Both the position numbers and the translations under genes were made by a program. The notes under the pieces were generated by a model that was not told where the DNA came from, did not search any database, and saw nothing but the letters and a program-made list of their open reading frames with translations. A stretch of DNA of 64,000 bases, from the NCBI GenBank assembly GCA_944989445.1, contig CALYLW010000165.1:191001-255000 (forward strand), written 5' to 3'. The DNA comes from Ampullaceana balthica (taxonomy: Eukaryota > Mollusca > Gastropoda > Lymnaeidae). The first letter of the stretch is position 1; each line of letters opens with the position of its first letter. Below, in pieces: positions 24,078-35,735 of this stretch.

Positions 24078-24485
24078 CTGTAGAAATGTGAAATAAAATA
24101 AGACAGAGCATTTAAAACAACTTACAACCCATGGATGTTACCATGACTTTATAATATCAGTTAAATTTAAGCTACAGATAAGAAATTATTCAAATTTCCA
24201 TAAACAAACTAACAAAATTTAAAGCCCTATAAAAATTTTTTTTTATAAGAAATCAATGAATGGGTCACTGATTTCATGTCATCTAGTAAAAATTTTCTCT
24301 CATAAAAAAAGCCTCATTATATTATAAGAGCTGTGATGCAATCTGAACAGAATGTGTAATCAAGCAATAGAAAATAATATATGCTAAATAACTCAAATTA
24401 TCCACACAATGAATATGTGTAACTCAAACTTTTGATATCAAGTTGATGATAATCATGGTATAGGGCTGATACTGATAATAATTAA
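24078..24485. other. AT-rich stretch upstream of the first recognised NCAPD3 exon
   Basis: I see no exon, repeat or promoter motif here. The missing first NCAPD3 exon would be expected on the minus strand here or beyond. Confidence 0.5.
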
Positions 24486-25173
24486 CTCTAATCAGAGTGA
24501 CGCTAACGAGAGTTATGAAATGAAGGAGATACTATCACTATCACTGAATCTTGGTCAGACAATTTGATTAGTGTTACAGACAATTTAATTAAATTACAGG
24601 GGAAATCATTTTCTCCCTATTGACAGCAGTCTCATAAGACTACTTCAAGCTTTTGATGACCTCTGCCATGATTGAGTTGTTAATTGCTGAAACAAACAGA
24701 TACGCTGAACCGCAACAAACAGCCAAGGGTAAGAAAGACGCTGTGTGGAAGGAGGTTACTAATGAGGACATATATAAATTCCTCTACATTGACATCATGA
24801 TTAGACTCAAGTAACCAACTACCAAATTGTATGGGTCAGTGGATAAGTTGTTTCTCAAAGTTTCATGAGACAATAAATGGACAAGAAGGTGACAAACAAC
24901 GGCGCTCGCATCCCAAAACAGCAATGTAAATTTTAAAAAAACACTTTTCAAGATTTATTTAAAATATATTTGTGAATTAAAGTGCATCAGCCTATACATT
25001 TTTTAAAAGCTCATTCAATTTTGTTTTTGGTGTGTGTTTTGTTATTTTAAAATTTCATTTAGGTGTTTAAAAATATTTTTATTTAACATGGGGGTGCATG
25101 TTTTTTTAGAGTAATCTCCCTTTGCTTAGTATTTCAGGGGGTGTTTTGGTTATTGCGCTTAGTAGCAAATGAG
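24486..25173 (+). pseudogene. piggyBac-type transposase relic
   Basis: From 24668 to 24814 the plus strand reads MIELLIAETNRYAEP then WKEVTNEDIYKFLYIDIMI, followed by a stop and PTTKLYGSVDKLF. This is the N-terminal part of the piggyBac transposase core (the ELIVEETNRYA ... EELKxFLGxLIxMG ... YWSxDPLF pattern). The element is possibly bounded by TTAA at 24482-24485 and 25174-25177, with CTC after the left TTAA and GAG before the right one. The catalytic core is deleted. It differs from the younger piggyBac copy at 62354. Confidence 0.65.
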
Positions 25174-25273
25174 TTAATGGATTAATCTCTGCTTCAGCAT
25201 ACAGTCATAGGCAATGCCAGAGCCATGTAACTGGGCCTTTGAAGGCCAAGGTTGCCCCATTTTAGGACTAAAT

Positions 25274-25425
25274 GTCCAAAACTGGAGAAATCATCAAGGA
25301 CCAGGCAGAGCAGCTTAAATGGTGGATCGAACATTTAGAACTGTATGAAGCAGTAACAGTCTTCAGCATCGCTCTAGCTCCAAAGATACACGTTCCCCTC
25401 ATACCATCAATATAGATAATAAAAA
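25274..25425 (+). pseudogene. LINE fragment (endonuclease-RT linker)
   Basis: The plus strand reads SKTGEIIKDQAEQLKWWIEH then LELYEA. This is the region between endonuclease and reverse transcriptase in LINE ORF2 proteins (the KWWxEHFxxL pattern). It is about 50 codons long and has no neighbouring RT domain, so it is a truncated relic. Confidence 0.55.
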
Positions 25426-25606
25426 CTTGAAGGTGGTGGACATTAAATATTGTCATATTTATCTAAAACATATATCATATTAAAGGGCTAGATCTAAGCT
25501 TTCCAAAAACACCAATTTCATCTTTCTATCTTGAACAGAAGAGGAGTTATCTATTTTTTTGTGAATTTTTTAATTTTCAAGCCTTTTATATTAACTATAT
25601 TCTATA

Positions 25607-27019
25607 TAGGGGTCTACCGATATATCGGCTGGCCGATATATCGGCACCGATATCTGGATATCGGCAATATCGGTATCGGTAGCATGTAAAGGTCCCGATA
25701 TTGACGTCACCGATATTTCATAATAAGTGACATTTTGACCCCCAAAAAAAAACGGAAACAAAAAAACTATCATTTAGATTTACAATATCTCGACAAATTA
25801 ATATATCGACCCCGATACCGGTATTGAAATAGTCAAAAGAGTTCTAGTATTAATATGTGCAGCCACGATACTGTGTGCCATGTGCTGTGATATTGTTTAG
25901 GTATCGGCCGATTTTCGTATACTTAAAATACTGTGTAAATAGTGCCGATGCCAAGTATACCGTAATTGGTCTAATAAATGTATAACATGTAAACATTATG
26001 TTCACGTAATTGCTCTAATACTAACAGCAAAGATGCACGCAGAATCGCAGATGTCTAAATCATATCGTTTCGTATGGAATAACAAAATGTACCGTGTGCA
26101 GACTTGCTGTCATTGGCAACCATTCAACCTTCAACCTCATTTTCACTTATTACTATTACTTTGTTCTGATTGTTTCATTCATAAAAGGTGGCCGTGTGCA
26201 AAAGCCATTAAACTATTGGTTAGAATTAATAATTATGAGTCAAGGTTGAAGTTTCAAAAGGACTTCCTAATTTTGCTTGTACATTTTTATAAAGGATTGT
26301 TCGTTTTGTTATGAGTCCTATGTAGGTCATGATCTGGAACTTGTAAACACATCGGAAACTTTGTTTCGGGGAGCAAAAAAATCGGTAATATCGGCAAAAC
26401 TGGATATCGGTAGACCCCTTAATTATAAAATATAAATAATTACGAGTGATAAATTTAAGAATGCCGTCATCAAATATGACCGCTGTTATTTTTGTCCTAA
26501 CAAATACTCATATCGGCACTCATATCGGAAAAAAATATCGGTAATATCGGCAAAAATGCACATCGGTAGACCCCTAATATTTTAAATAATTACGAGTGAT
26601 AAATTTAAGAATGATGTCATCAAATATGACCGCTGTTATTTTTGTCCTAACAAATACTCATATCGGCACTCATATTAGTCATATCGGAAAAAAATATCGG
26701 TAATATCGGCGAAAATGCATATCAGTAGTCCCCTAATATAAAAGATAAATAATTAGGAGTGATAAATTTAAGAATGATGTCATCAAATATGACCGCTGGT
26801 TTTTGTCCTAACAAATACCCTATCGGCACTCATATCGGAAAAAAATATCGGTAAAAATGCATATCGGTAGTCCCCTAATATAAAAGATAAATAATTACGA
26901 GTGATAAATTTAAGAATGACGTCATCAAATATTACCGCTGGTTTTTGTCCGAACAAATACTCATATCTGTAAAAAAAATATCGGTAATATCGGCAAAAAG
27001 GCATATCGGTAGACCCCTA
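25607..27019 (+). mobile_element. hAT-like non-autonomous element, family TAGGGGTCTACC, copy 3
   Basis: It starts TAGGGGTCTACCGATATA and ends ATCGGTAGACCCCTA, with a perfect 8-bp target duplication ATTCTATA (25599-25606, 27020-27027). The right-end module of about 140-165 bp is iterated, with end-like GTAGACCCCTAATA or GTAGTCCCCTAATA motifs near 26418, 26576, 26737, 26877 and 27019. It has the same internal body as copies 1 and 2. No transposase frame. Confidence 0.9.
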
Positions 27020-28262
27020 ATTCTATATACAGTAGAACCCACTTAACTCGGCCCCGGTTAACTCGCCAACCCTATTAACTTGACGTTTTTTTATTGGAAC
27101 CGCCAAATTCTCTCTTTGTCTTAGCATTTTCTCATCGGTTAATTCGATTCTTTTAAGTCGCCGAACCCTAATACCTAGAGCACAAAAGAGGGCCAAATTT
27201 GCAACTTAACGTTGGTTAGCTCGATCCCCGTTTCTTAGTCTAGCCACGCACTTTCAGTTAAAAATAGCATCCAAATCTCGCTTTCCTCGATACTTCCGGC
27301 TATTGTGTGATTTTACGAGATTTCAATAAAAATTACAGGATGTTTTTATCTTATTTCACTTTGATCCGTGTGTGAATTAGTTTGATGCGTCTATATCGAG
27401 TATGTATTCACCCGAGATGCTCGAAAATCGTGTTATCTGTCTTTAATCGTCATTATTTCGAAGTGCATGTTATATTATTATTAAACTTAATTCATTTCCT
27501 GATGCATTAACCATTTTATTTTTTAAGATAAACGAATATCTTTAGAAAAGAAAATAAAGGTTTGTATCGATAATCGTCGGTAGTTTTTATTTTAATTGGT
27601 AAATTTCTGCCGTTAGTTGGTGTACATAATCCTTTTGTTTTTAGCAAACATGTATGTACATTTTTATAGCCTCGCTTCATCAAACAAATAACGGCAACGC
27701 AGTTGTGTTAAAAAACCCTCCAAAAACATGTGCATATACATTCTCATTTATTAACGCTAGTGATGGGACGATACCAAAATCATAGGGTGCTTACTGTAAA
27801 CAAGGCTCCCCAGATTTTAGGATATATAATATAACAGACTACAGACATTTCCCCCCCCCACACTCAATCTTCCACACCATTGTTGTTGGTTAGGGGACAT
27901 CCATATATTACGTACGCAAGCAAGGGGGAGGGTCTTAAATTAACGGTATTTTGCGTATGGATGCGTATGGGGGGGGGGTCTTGACTTAATGTGTATGTAC
28001 GCACAACAAGTTTAATTTGGATAATACTAAGCCTAGTAACGTAAACCGCGCTGGCTGCAAACGGCATTTGAGATCGATCGAGTCAAGACTGATATGCAAT
28101 AATGTATTATAATTTAAAACAAACGAAATTCTGAACTTGAAAGTAATTAACATTTGATTCAGACCGAACATTCACACATTACTTAAATATATCCGTCTGA
28201 TTTATATTTTCATTTCTATAAATTAATAGAAGTAGAGGTTTCTCTTTCGCCCACCGGTGCCT

Positions 28263-29144
28263 TAACCATTTGGTCTGTCAATCAACACCAAAAAGACTGA
28301 GGTCCTCCATCAGCCTGCGCCTGGAAGGCCCTACGTAGAGCCCAACATCACTGTCAACGGCCAGAGACTCAATACAGTGCACCGGTTCACATACCTAGGC
28401 AGCACACTGTCTCAAAATGTCACCATCGATGACGAAGTGAACGTCAGAATTGCCAGAGCCAGCTCCACTTTTGGCAGGTTGTACCCTAATGTCTGGAACA
28501 GAAGAGGCATTACCATCCAGACCAAGCTGAAAGTGTACAGGGCAGTGGTGCTCCCCACACTGCTATATGCTTGTGAAACTTGGACTGTTTATCAGCGCCA
28601 TGCAAGAAAGCTGAACCACTTTCATATAACAAGCCTCAGGAAGATTCTCGGCATAAAGTAACAGAACAAAATTCCAGACACAGTGGTACTAACCAGGGCA
28701 GGTCTCCCCAGCATCTTCACCCTCCTGATGCAGTCCCAGCTTCGCTGGGCAGGGCACGTTGTCCGAATGCCAGACGAGAGACTGCCAAAGAGAATCTTCT
28801 ATGGTGAGCTCCAGTATGGCAAGCGGTCCCACGGTGGGCAAAAGAAACGCTTCAAAGACACACTGAAAGCCTCAATGAAAGCGTTTGCCATAAATCCAGA
28901 CACGTGGGAACGAGCTGCAATGGACCGATCCACCTGGCGCTCTTCCATCCACGAAGGTGCCAGGTCATGCGAGGCAAACCGGATTACCGCCGCAGAAAAG
29001 AAGAGGCAAGCCCGAAAGGCCCATGCTGTCAACCCTCCAGGAGATGTCGCACTCGTCCCCTGTCCCTTCTGTTCCAGAACCTGCCGTGCAAGGATCGGCC
29101 TAATCAGCCATCTGCGCACGCACAGAAAACCCTCGGATGACTAG
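28263..29144 (+). pseudogene. LINE ORF2 C-terminal part with one internal stop
   Basis: One plus frame runs from FGLSINTKKTEVLHQPAPG through FTYLGSTLSQNVTID, KLKVYRAVVLPTLLYACETW, KLNHFHITSLRKILGIK, a TAA stop at 28659-28661, then the same frame continues QNKIPDT, LRWAGHVVRM, to a C-terminal C-x2-C...H-x3-H zinc finger (CPFC...HLRTH) and a TAG at 29142-29144. This is the reverse transcriptase C-terminal (thumb and tail) region of a non-LTR retrotransposon; the RT catalytic core and endonuclease are missing (5' truncation). GC content is higher than its surroundings, as expected of a younger insert. It is dead because of truncation and the stop. Confidence 0.9.
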
Positions 29145-29221
29145 AGTGGTCCTCGTCGTATCGACGGACGAACGAACATAACGGGATGACAATTTCACTG
29201 CTTGTTTTGTTCTATTTTTAA

Positions 29222-29645
29222 ATCCCTTATAATAACTTCACCGCCGTCTCATTCGTCCTCGACCGCGACGCCCGTCGTCCCTTGACTGACGCCCGTCGTT
29301 CGTCCCGCCCGCGGAAAAACAAAAGTCGAAAATGACCCACTTCCAGTGAAGCCATCGAGCTGAAATTTGGCCCGTCTCACCTAACAATGCATCGTATCAA
29401 AATTTCAGATCGATCGAACGTACTGTAATTAAATTAATGCATTTTTAGTTTATCTATATAAATCACTATTTAGAATGTTTAGTCGTCGTCTGCTAGAGTT
29501 TTGACCTAGTTTTAAAGCCAAGGGAGATCATTTCGGTTTTAGTCTGTAAATGTTTGTCACTTTTGAACATAATCAATACTTTTAGTTATGTCTAGTATAT
29601 AAGGGATTTATAGTCAAAAACTTTGTTTTTACGGGGTTGTTTAAT
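29222..29645 (+). mobile_element. Solo copy of the 0.5-kb array unit
   Basis: Starts TTTTTAAATCCCTTATAATA, contains TTTCAGATCGATCGAACGTA and ends TATATAAGGGATTTATAGTC plus the AAAAACTTTGTTTTTACGGG hairpin-like end. It lacks the CT-rich microsatellite and carries CGTCC-type repeats instead. Confidence 0.8.
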
Positions 29646-29844
29646 TATCAGTTTTGTTATGTAGTGTTCAAGACAATAAAATTTGAATGTTCAATTGTAT
29701 TTCTTCAATAATTTCAACATGAAAAACACATTATTACAAAAAACTATAAAGGGGACGGGACGTCCATGAATGACGTCAAGCTAATTTGGCCGATTTAACC
29801 CCCTTAGACCCCTCGTATGATGTCACAAAGGGGCCGTCCATAAA

Positions 29845-30306
29845 TAGGGATGTGACGGAGCTGATGAAAATCCACATCCGTCGGATTCGGACTTGGCAAA
29901 TATAAATCCGTCGGATTCGAATGCGGATTTGGGCAACACTTGGCTAAAAGGGGGTAAACCAAGGTGTCAGTCCCGAGCCCCCCATAACAACGAGGATTTT
30001 TAGCATTTCTTTTTGCATGAACAGCAGCATAAACTATTACAAAGCACAGGTAGCCACATTGTTAACGAATCATCAGTACAAGATGCTTTTATAGATAGTT
30101 TTATCTGTTTTCTTTATTTCGGGTTTTCGAAAGGCTCTAGGTTTTTTAATTTTAGTTACGATTTCTACGGCCGTGTTTGATCTGAAAACTGTAATTTTTC
30201 ATATTCGAACCCGATGGAATTTTTTTTAAAAATCCGTCGGATTCGAATTTGCTCAAAAAACGTCAAAGTTCGAATGTCGTCGGATTCGAACTTCCTCACA
30301 TCCCTA
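29845..30306. mobile_element. hAT-type MITE with TAGGGATGTGA ends and 8-bp TSD
   Basis: It begins TAGGGATGTGACGG and ends TCACATCCCTA. It is flanked by the perfect 8-bp direct repeat TCCATAAA (29837-29844 and 30307-30314). The interior carries repeated ATCCGTCGGATTCG motifs in both orientations. It landed inside the end (GGGGCCGTCCATAAAT...) of another inverted-repeat element. No coding capacity. Confidence 0.85.
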
Positions 30307-30531
30307 TCCATAAATGATGTCATGCACCTAGAGGTCGACCATTAGTGACGAAGGGGAGGGGGTGTTTAAGCAATGTAAAGTCACATCAATACGCGTAATT
30401 TTAAATAAAAGTTGCACTTAAATATTTGATTGTTTACAATTTATTTAATGGTGCTTTACATGGCTTCACGCATGTTACAATATTAGAGAGCAGCCTTACA
30501 CTAAATACATACTTAAACAACAAATAAAACA

Positions 30532-30988
30532 AACCCGTAAAAACAAAGATTTTGACTATAAATCCCTTATATATGAGACATAGCTAACAGTATTGATTAC
30601 TTTCAAACTCTTAACTCAACTTTGCTTCATAACCCTGGGGAGACGGAGCTCAGCATGACACGTAAAATGTAAACAAAAGCACGCCGGAATTTCGATGGGT
30701 CGCTTCAACGCATCAACTCAAACTCTCACGTGGGAAAAAAAACAATAACAAACCGTGAATTTGAATTACATACCTCATATAAGGATAAACTAAAAATGCA
30801 TTAATTTAATAACGGTACGTTCGATCGATCTGAAATTTTGATATGATGCATTGTTAGGTCAGACGGGTACGTGCGCCAAATTTCAGCTCGATCGGATCAC
30901 GGTAAGTGGATCAATTTTTACTTTTGTTTTTCCGCCCGCCCGCCCAAGACAGACAGAGACGGCCGCAAAGTTAATATAAGGGATTTAA
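30532..30988 (-). mobile_element. Solo copy of the 0.5-kb array unit
   Basis: On the minus strand it runs from AAATCCCTTATATTAACTTT through TCAGATCGATCGAACGTACC to the AAAATCTTTGTTTTTACGGG end. It is an A-type unit without the CT microsatellite. Confidence 0.8.
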
Positions 30989-31841
30989 AAAGTGATTTGA
31001 AACATGCTTATTTTCAAATTAAAAATGGCTTATGGGGGGGGGGACGACATTTTATGACGTCATATTGGAAGGAGGTCTAACTTTTTGTGACGACGCGCAA
31101 CGAGGGCGGGTGAAAATTGGCAAAAATCGAGGGACGTCATTTATGGACGCACCCAAAGCTTTGACCACTCCCCCCCCCCAAAAGCCGTATTTTCGAATTG
31201 AAAATTAGCATGTTGCAAATCACTTTTTAGTCATTTAAATGTAAGAATGTATTTAGTGTAAGGCTGCACTCTAATATCGTAACACGTGTGAATCCATTGA
31301 AAACCTCATTAAATAAATTGCAAGAAATCAAATATATTAGTGGGACTTTTATTTAAAGTTGCGCATTTCGATCTGACGTCACATTTCTTAAACACCCCCC
31401 CCTCTTCGTTCCCCCACTTTTTTTTAGCCGCGCGACGTCATTTATGGACGGCTTCAAAGAGTAAAGCCAATATCTTTTGCTTCTGGCTAAAAATTAATTT
31501 TTCAAACTTGTACGTACGCATGTACATGGTGCGATAAGGGGGAGGGGGGGCTTCAAAAATACGACTTTTGTGCGTACGTAATATATGGATGGCCCCTTGG
31601 TCCGATTAGCATCAAGTTACCGAAGGAAGTCTGAGTCCATTGTAAGCTGAGGGGACAGACCCAAGGAAGATGGTCTGGAAGAGAATGGTTCGGGGACAAT
31701 GAGGGGATGTGTAGGTTACACGGGGAGGGTTTATTTATTAGTGTAGCTTGTAAGGAAAGTCAAGCAAGTGCCTTCCAATAAAAAACGTCGGCTTAATAGG
31801 GTTGGCGAGTTAATCGTGGTGGAGTTAAGTGGGTTCTACTG

Positions 31842-33464
31842 TATATCACTTTATGCGTATAAAATATGAAGAGTTTGTTAAGATTATTATAATTATAGTG
31901 ACTTAGTTTTTTTACTTTACAGACCAAACCTATATACCTAATAATATAATAGTAATAATTTATTAAGTTATTAAGTCATTAAGTGTAGAATTAAGGACTA
32001 GTCGTAACTGTAACACTAGTAATATGTACTAGCCTGCTATTTTAATGTAAGTAATGACTAGTTGGAGTCCACTTAGACTCACTAAAAGTAGGTTTATCTG
32101 GCGGATTTTGGTAAATAAGTGAAGTAGTGGTAACACTAGTATTCCTATCTTGTGTTACGACTAGTCGGAGCAAAAGCTACTAGCAAAGGCAAAATCATTT
32201 AAACTTTATTAAATAATTGACTGACAACTGCTGGATTCACTGGATGTCAAACTCCTTGGTCATGAGTCATGATTACCCCAAAGTTGATTTTTTTTAATGA
32301 TAGTTTTCTCTATAATATAATGCCAATGTTCTGAAGACCTTTTATTTTTTTAAATTTAATAATAGTAAGTTAATAATAGTATTAATAATAAATTATACAA
32401 ACTAACAAACTTAACACACAAAAAAAACCAAAGCCAAAATGATCCAACAATTGTCAATTTTAATTAGCATCAACAACTCGTTGAAGATTGAAACATTAAA
32501 TGTATTAATATATACCCTCTTTGAATTTGGGTCATAAAATTCGTTTTTAAAAAAAAGTGGCATTAAATATTGTTGTAAAATTCATGTCACCTTTAGAAAA
32601 ATAGTTTAACTGGAGACTTTCAAACACTTCAGCTGTTCTGCTACCCTCCATGTTTATAAGTGGCGCCAACTACTTAAAAAGTTGCTTCTCTAAAGTTAAT
32701 GAAACAACAAACAAGTAATAAAACCTCCAATGAGTATTTAAGTTTAAGCGCAATTTCCAATAATTCTGAAAGTAAACAAAACAATTGCTATCTACAAATT
32801 GCTGCTAAAATTACGGGAGTCGAACGAAAATAGATTTTTCAAAAGTCCTTCTCCAACATTGTTCTAAATATTATTAGCGATCGTTTGGCGTTTGTTTCAC
32901 TCAATAGATGTTATGGCTATGGTTGGCGAGAAATTGACGAAATACTGATATTTTTTCGTTTTTAATTTTGATTTTCCAGGAAATCCAGTAAACCTTTTCG
33001 GGCATTTTTTTGGCTAGTGCAATCCTTGAGACCTCCTTAACATATTTGCAAAAGACCCGAACCTTCTATCTGGTATAGTTCAGGAGTAGTTGCTTGTGCA
33101 AGCTCGAACAGACACCCATACAGGACAGACTTTTCAAATATATAAACGCAATTTGGCGCATGGGGCATGGGTCATGGGGAAATTGCGCTAAAAATAAAAA
33201 TCACGTGCATTTTATGATTATTCATTTTAAAAATGAATCCAACAAAATGACTTTGAAAATAGACTTTATTTGAACAATTAATAGTTTAATCAAATAAATT
33301 GATATAATTTATGTCAGTCAGTTTATTTATTTAATTAGAGGATGAAAAGAGTAAAATTTCAGTAAAAGATTTTAAAAAATAAAGAAGCATGTTTTATTAA
33401 TTATTAAGCCTTTCGGTCCTATTCCTAACATAAATATGTATCTTTCAAAACAGGTTATCTTAGG
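31842..33464. other. AT-rich intergenic sequence, nothing recognised
   Basis: No exon, tandem repeat or clear element end was found on either strand. Scattered ACTAGT-containing motifs near 31990-32180 resemble a part of 3170-3200 but do not define an element. Confidence 0.5.
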
Positions 33465-35294
33465 GACCGTCCATAAATGATGTCACGCGATTTTTGCCGA
33501 TTTTTTTACCCCCTTCCCCCCTCGTCACGCGTCGTCACAAAAAGTTAGACCCCCCCCTCTAAAAATACGTCACAAAGCGTTGACTCCAAAAAAAAACCCA
33601 AAAAACGTATTTTCTATATGAAAATAAGTATGTTTCAAAACACTTTTATTGTCATTTAAGCATTTATTATTTATTTAGTGAAGGTCTACATTGTAATATT
33701 GTAGCCCGCGTTTTTTAAAACGTTTAACCGGCCTTCAAAAAAAGAACTGTGTTAACATCCTTAGATTACATTTTATTTTAATGCATACAAATTAAACATT
33801 GACTATTAATCATCACGGTTAACGTCTTTGCTTAGAAAAAAAAATTATTTAAAAATAACATTTTTAAAATGTATTTTTAAAAAAATCCCTCAATGGACTG
33901 AAGGGCATTCCGCAAGAGAGAGGTCGACGAACAGGGGTAAATTACCTCATCTGGGGTCAAAAAGGAATTCTTGGGGGTAATGCAGACTCATTTGGGACAT
34001 ATAACATCCACTACAATCCACTATATATTAAAATACGTCATGTGTACGTGTACGCTTGGAACATATGCCCATTATTGAACCGGTTCCTTCCAGAAAATGC
34101 ATTTTTTTAAAAATTTGACAACTACGTTATGTAGATTTCTTACCTACGTACTATACGAAGACGCGGTGGTCGAGTGGCAGCGCACTGGACTGTCGTACCG
34201 ATGGTCACGGGTTCGAATCCGTGTGAAGGCAAGGGCTTGTTCCCGGGGCCTAGGGCGTCCCTGAGTCACCCCGCTCCGAATGGGTACCTAACACTACATG
34301 TAGTTAGGCGGCTGGGTAATGCGTGGAACCCACAAAGCCGTGGCCTGTGAATGCTGCATCACTTGCCAACAGATCATCTGTCATGGTCTGTGGACGCAAC
34401 TATCTTCTGCATAGAAGGAGCGTCTGTATAGATAAGATAAGATAAGTATCCTTTCTGTGATATTTAAAATTAATGCCTTTAAACTGATCTAAGAAGAAAA
34501 GTTGTTTTGTGCTCCTCTCGAATTGCAATGTCAAGAATTTGATGCATTCAATAAAGTTAATGAATAGTTAACTAATTTTAAATGGGCTCATTTATTATTA
34601 TATCTAGAATGGCCAATCGAACAATTATATCAAACTTAAAACGTTTATAATTCTATCAAATAGACCCCCCCCCCGTGTCGTTTTGACTTAAAATATCTAC
34701 ACATAATCCTATTCAGATCATTTTTAGACACTTGTCATGCTTGTAAAACTCACCAGTAGCATTTTCGGGGGAGGGGGGGGGGCTAACGACGCTCCCCCAA
34801 ATCCCCGAGTCATGTGAGCTGGACCTAGAGTCTGGGGGTTGGGGGGGGGGCGTAACGCACACATAAACTTGTATATTTTGGGGTAACGGGCAAAAAAAGT
34901 CGCCTGACGTGAGAGAACCAACCGGAGCTGCGGTTACATCACAAATGCTTTGATGTCAACATCAAACGAAGCAGGGTAACAATTTCATATGTTATCTTGG
35001 GGGTTCTAAAACTTAAGGATTATAATTAGATTTAATTTTCGTGTCTTGATAGCTTACGCCAACCAGCGTCTGATGTCCTACCGACCGGCACATTGAGAAG
35101 CACTGATTTAAAAAAAAAGTCATTAAATAAATTGTAGGCGACCAAATATTTCGGTGGAAGTTTTATTTAAAGTTACCCTTTTGATGTGACGTCACATTTC
35201 TTCAACCCCCCTCCCTCCCCCTCGTCACGCATCGTCACAAAAGTGTGACCCCCCCTCCCCCCCTAGATGCGTGACGTCATTTATGGACGGCCCC
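33465..35294. mobile_element. Inverted-repeat element GGGRCCGTCCATAAATGAYGTC with insertions
   Basis: GGGACCGTCCATAAATGATG then TCACGCG at 33465 is mirrored by GATGCGTGACGTCATTTATG then GACGGCCCC ending at 35294. Just inside are poly-C/G tracts with TCACAAAAAGTTAGACCCCC-like blocks. The same family appears at 42516-42905 and in pieces at 29756-31470. A complete tRNA-derived SINE is inserted at 34158-34448. No transposase frame. Confidence 0.7.
34158..34448 (+). mobile_element. tRNA-derived SINE, full length
   Basis: The head carries an RNA polymerase III A box (TGGTCGAGTGGCAGCGCACT) and B box (GGTTCGAATCC inside ACGGGTTCGAATCCGTG). A body with GAATGGGTACCTAACAC and GGCGGCTGGGTAATGCGTGG follows, then a tail TCTTCTGCATAGAAGGAGCG then TCTGTATAGATAAGATAAGATAAG. 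Other copies lie at 56293-56578 (minus) and 42400-45735 (split by a hAT element). The last roughly 40 bp match the 3' tail of a LINE family present in the window. Confidence 0.9.
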
Positions 35295-35299
35295 TTATT

Positions 35300-35475
35300 T
35301 ATTACAGGAGCTCCATCTCTATAAAGATTATTGCGTCCTACGCATATCCATGATTTATGTCTAGTCTTGCTTTTTTTAATTTTTTTATTTAAATTTTTTT
35401 TTAAACGTTTATTGGAGTTTTAAATGTTGACATTGTGTTGGTTTTCATAGTTAAATTCCACACCCGAACAAAGAA
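35300..35475 (-). mobile_element. 3' end of a CR1/jockey-like LINE, minus orientation
   Basis: On the minus strand it reads as the segment ending the LINE ORF (the AACCAACAC...ACATTTAAAACTC region), then AAATCATGGATATGCGTAGG and the ACGCAATAATCTTTATAGAG tail. It is the inverted partner of the next entry, the two lying head to head. Confidence 0.7.
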
Positions 35476-35486
35476 AATGCGTCTGT

Positions 35487-35735
35487 GTGTATTCTTGTTT
35501 ACGGAATAAGAAAAGTGTTTTTATCCTTATATCAATCCGAGGGGTGTATAAGATTATCTTTGTGTTGTATTTCCAGATTCGGACGTGGAATGGTTTGCCT
35601 GAGGAAACCAGGAAAACCAACACTTTATCAACATTTAAAACTCTAATTAAAATTCAAGACTTGAAATAAATCACGGATAAGCGTAGGACGCAATAATCTT
35701 CTGCACAGACAGTCTGTAACAGATAAGATAAGATA
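35487..35735 (+). mobile_element. 3' end of a CR1/jockey-like LINE, plus orientation
   Basis: The plus frame ends RTWNGLPEETRKTNTLSTFK then TLIKIQDLK and a stop at 35669. This is the stereotyped C-terminus of LINE ORF2 proteins (the WNxLPxxxxxxxSxxxFKxxL pattern). The 3' tail has GTAGGACGCAATAATCTTCT, then a CTGTAACAGATAAGATAAGATA end that is also used by the SINE. Confidence 0.8.

Larger units (their letters stand above)
27893..31596. mobile_element. Inverted-repeat element with ends GGGGACATCCATATATTACG
   Basis: GGGGACATCCATATATTACG then TACGCA at 27893 is mirrored by TGCGTACGTAATATATGGAT then GGCCCC ending at 31596. Poly-G/C tracts lie just inside both ends. The interior contains further nested repeats. 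No target duplication could be made out. Confidence 0.7.
27030..31841. mobile_element. Long pogo/Tigger-like element with nested insertions
   Basis: The left end CAGTAGAACCCACTTAACTC and the right end GAGTTAAGTGGGTTCTACTG are inverted repeats of about 70 bp, flanked by TA (27028-27029, 31842-31843). Its left subterminal 27240-27590 is closely similar to 51590-51940. At 4.8 kb it is much longer than its relatives because other elements are nested within it: a TIR element at 27893-31596, a LINE fragment, two solo array units and a hAT-type MITE. No transposase of its own was recognised. Confidence 0.85.

Noticed and set aside
26783..27004. Minus-strand 73-codon frame, also seen as 6499-6771
   Set aside because: Reading of the iterated end modules of the TAGGGGTCTACC element; no family resemblance.
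28799..29119. Minus-strand 106-codon frame
   Set aside because: Antisense shadow of the LINE ORF2 C-terminal region.
34158..34230. Functional tRNA gene
   Set aside because: A and B boxes are present but the sequence continues into a SINE body and tail and recurs elsewhere with the same body; it is a SINE head.
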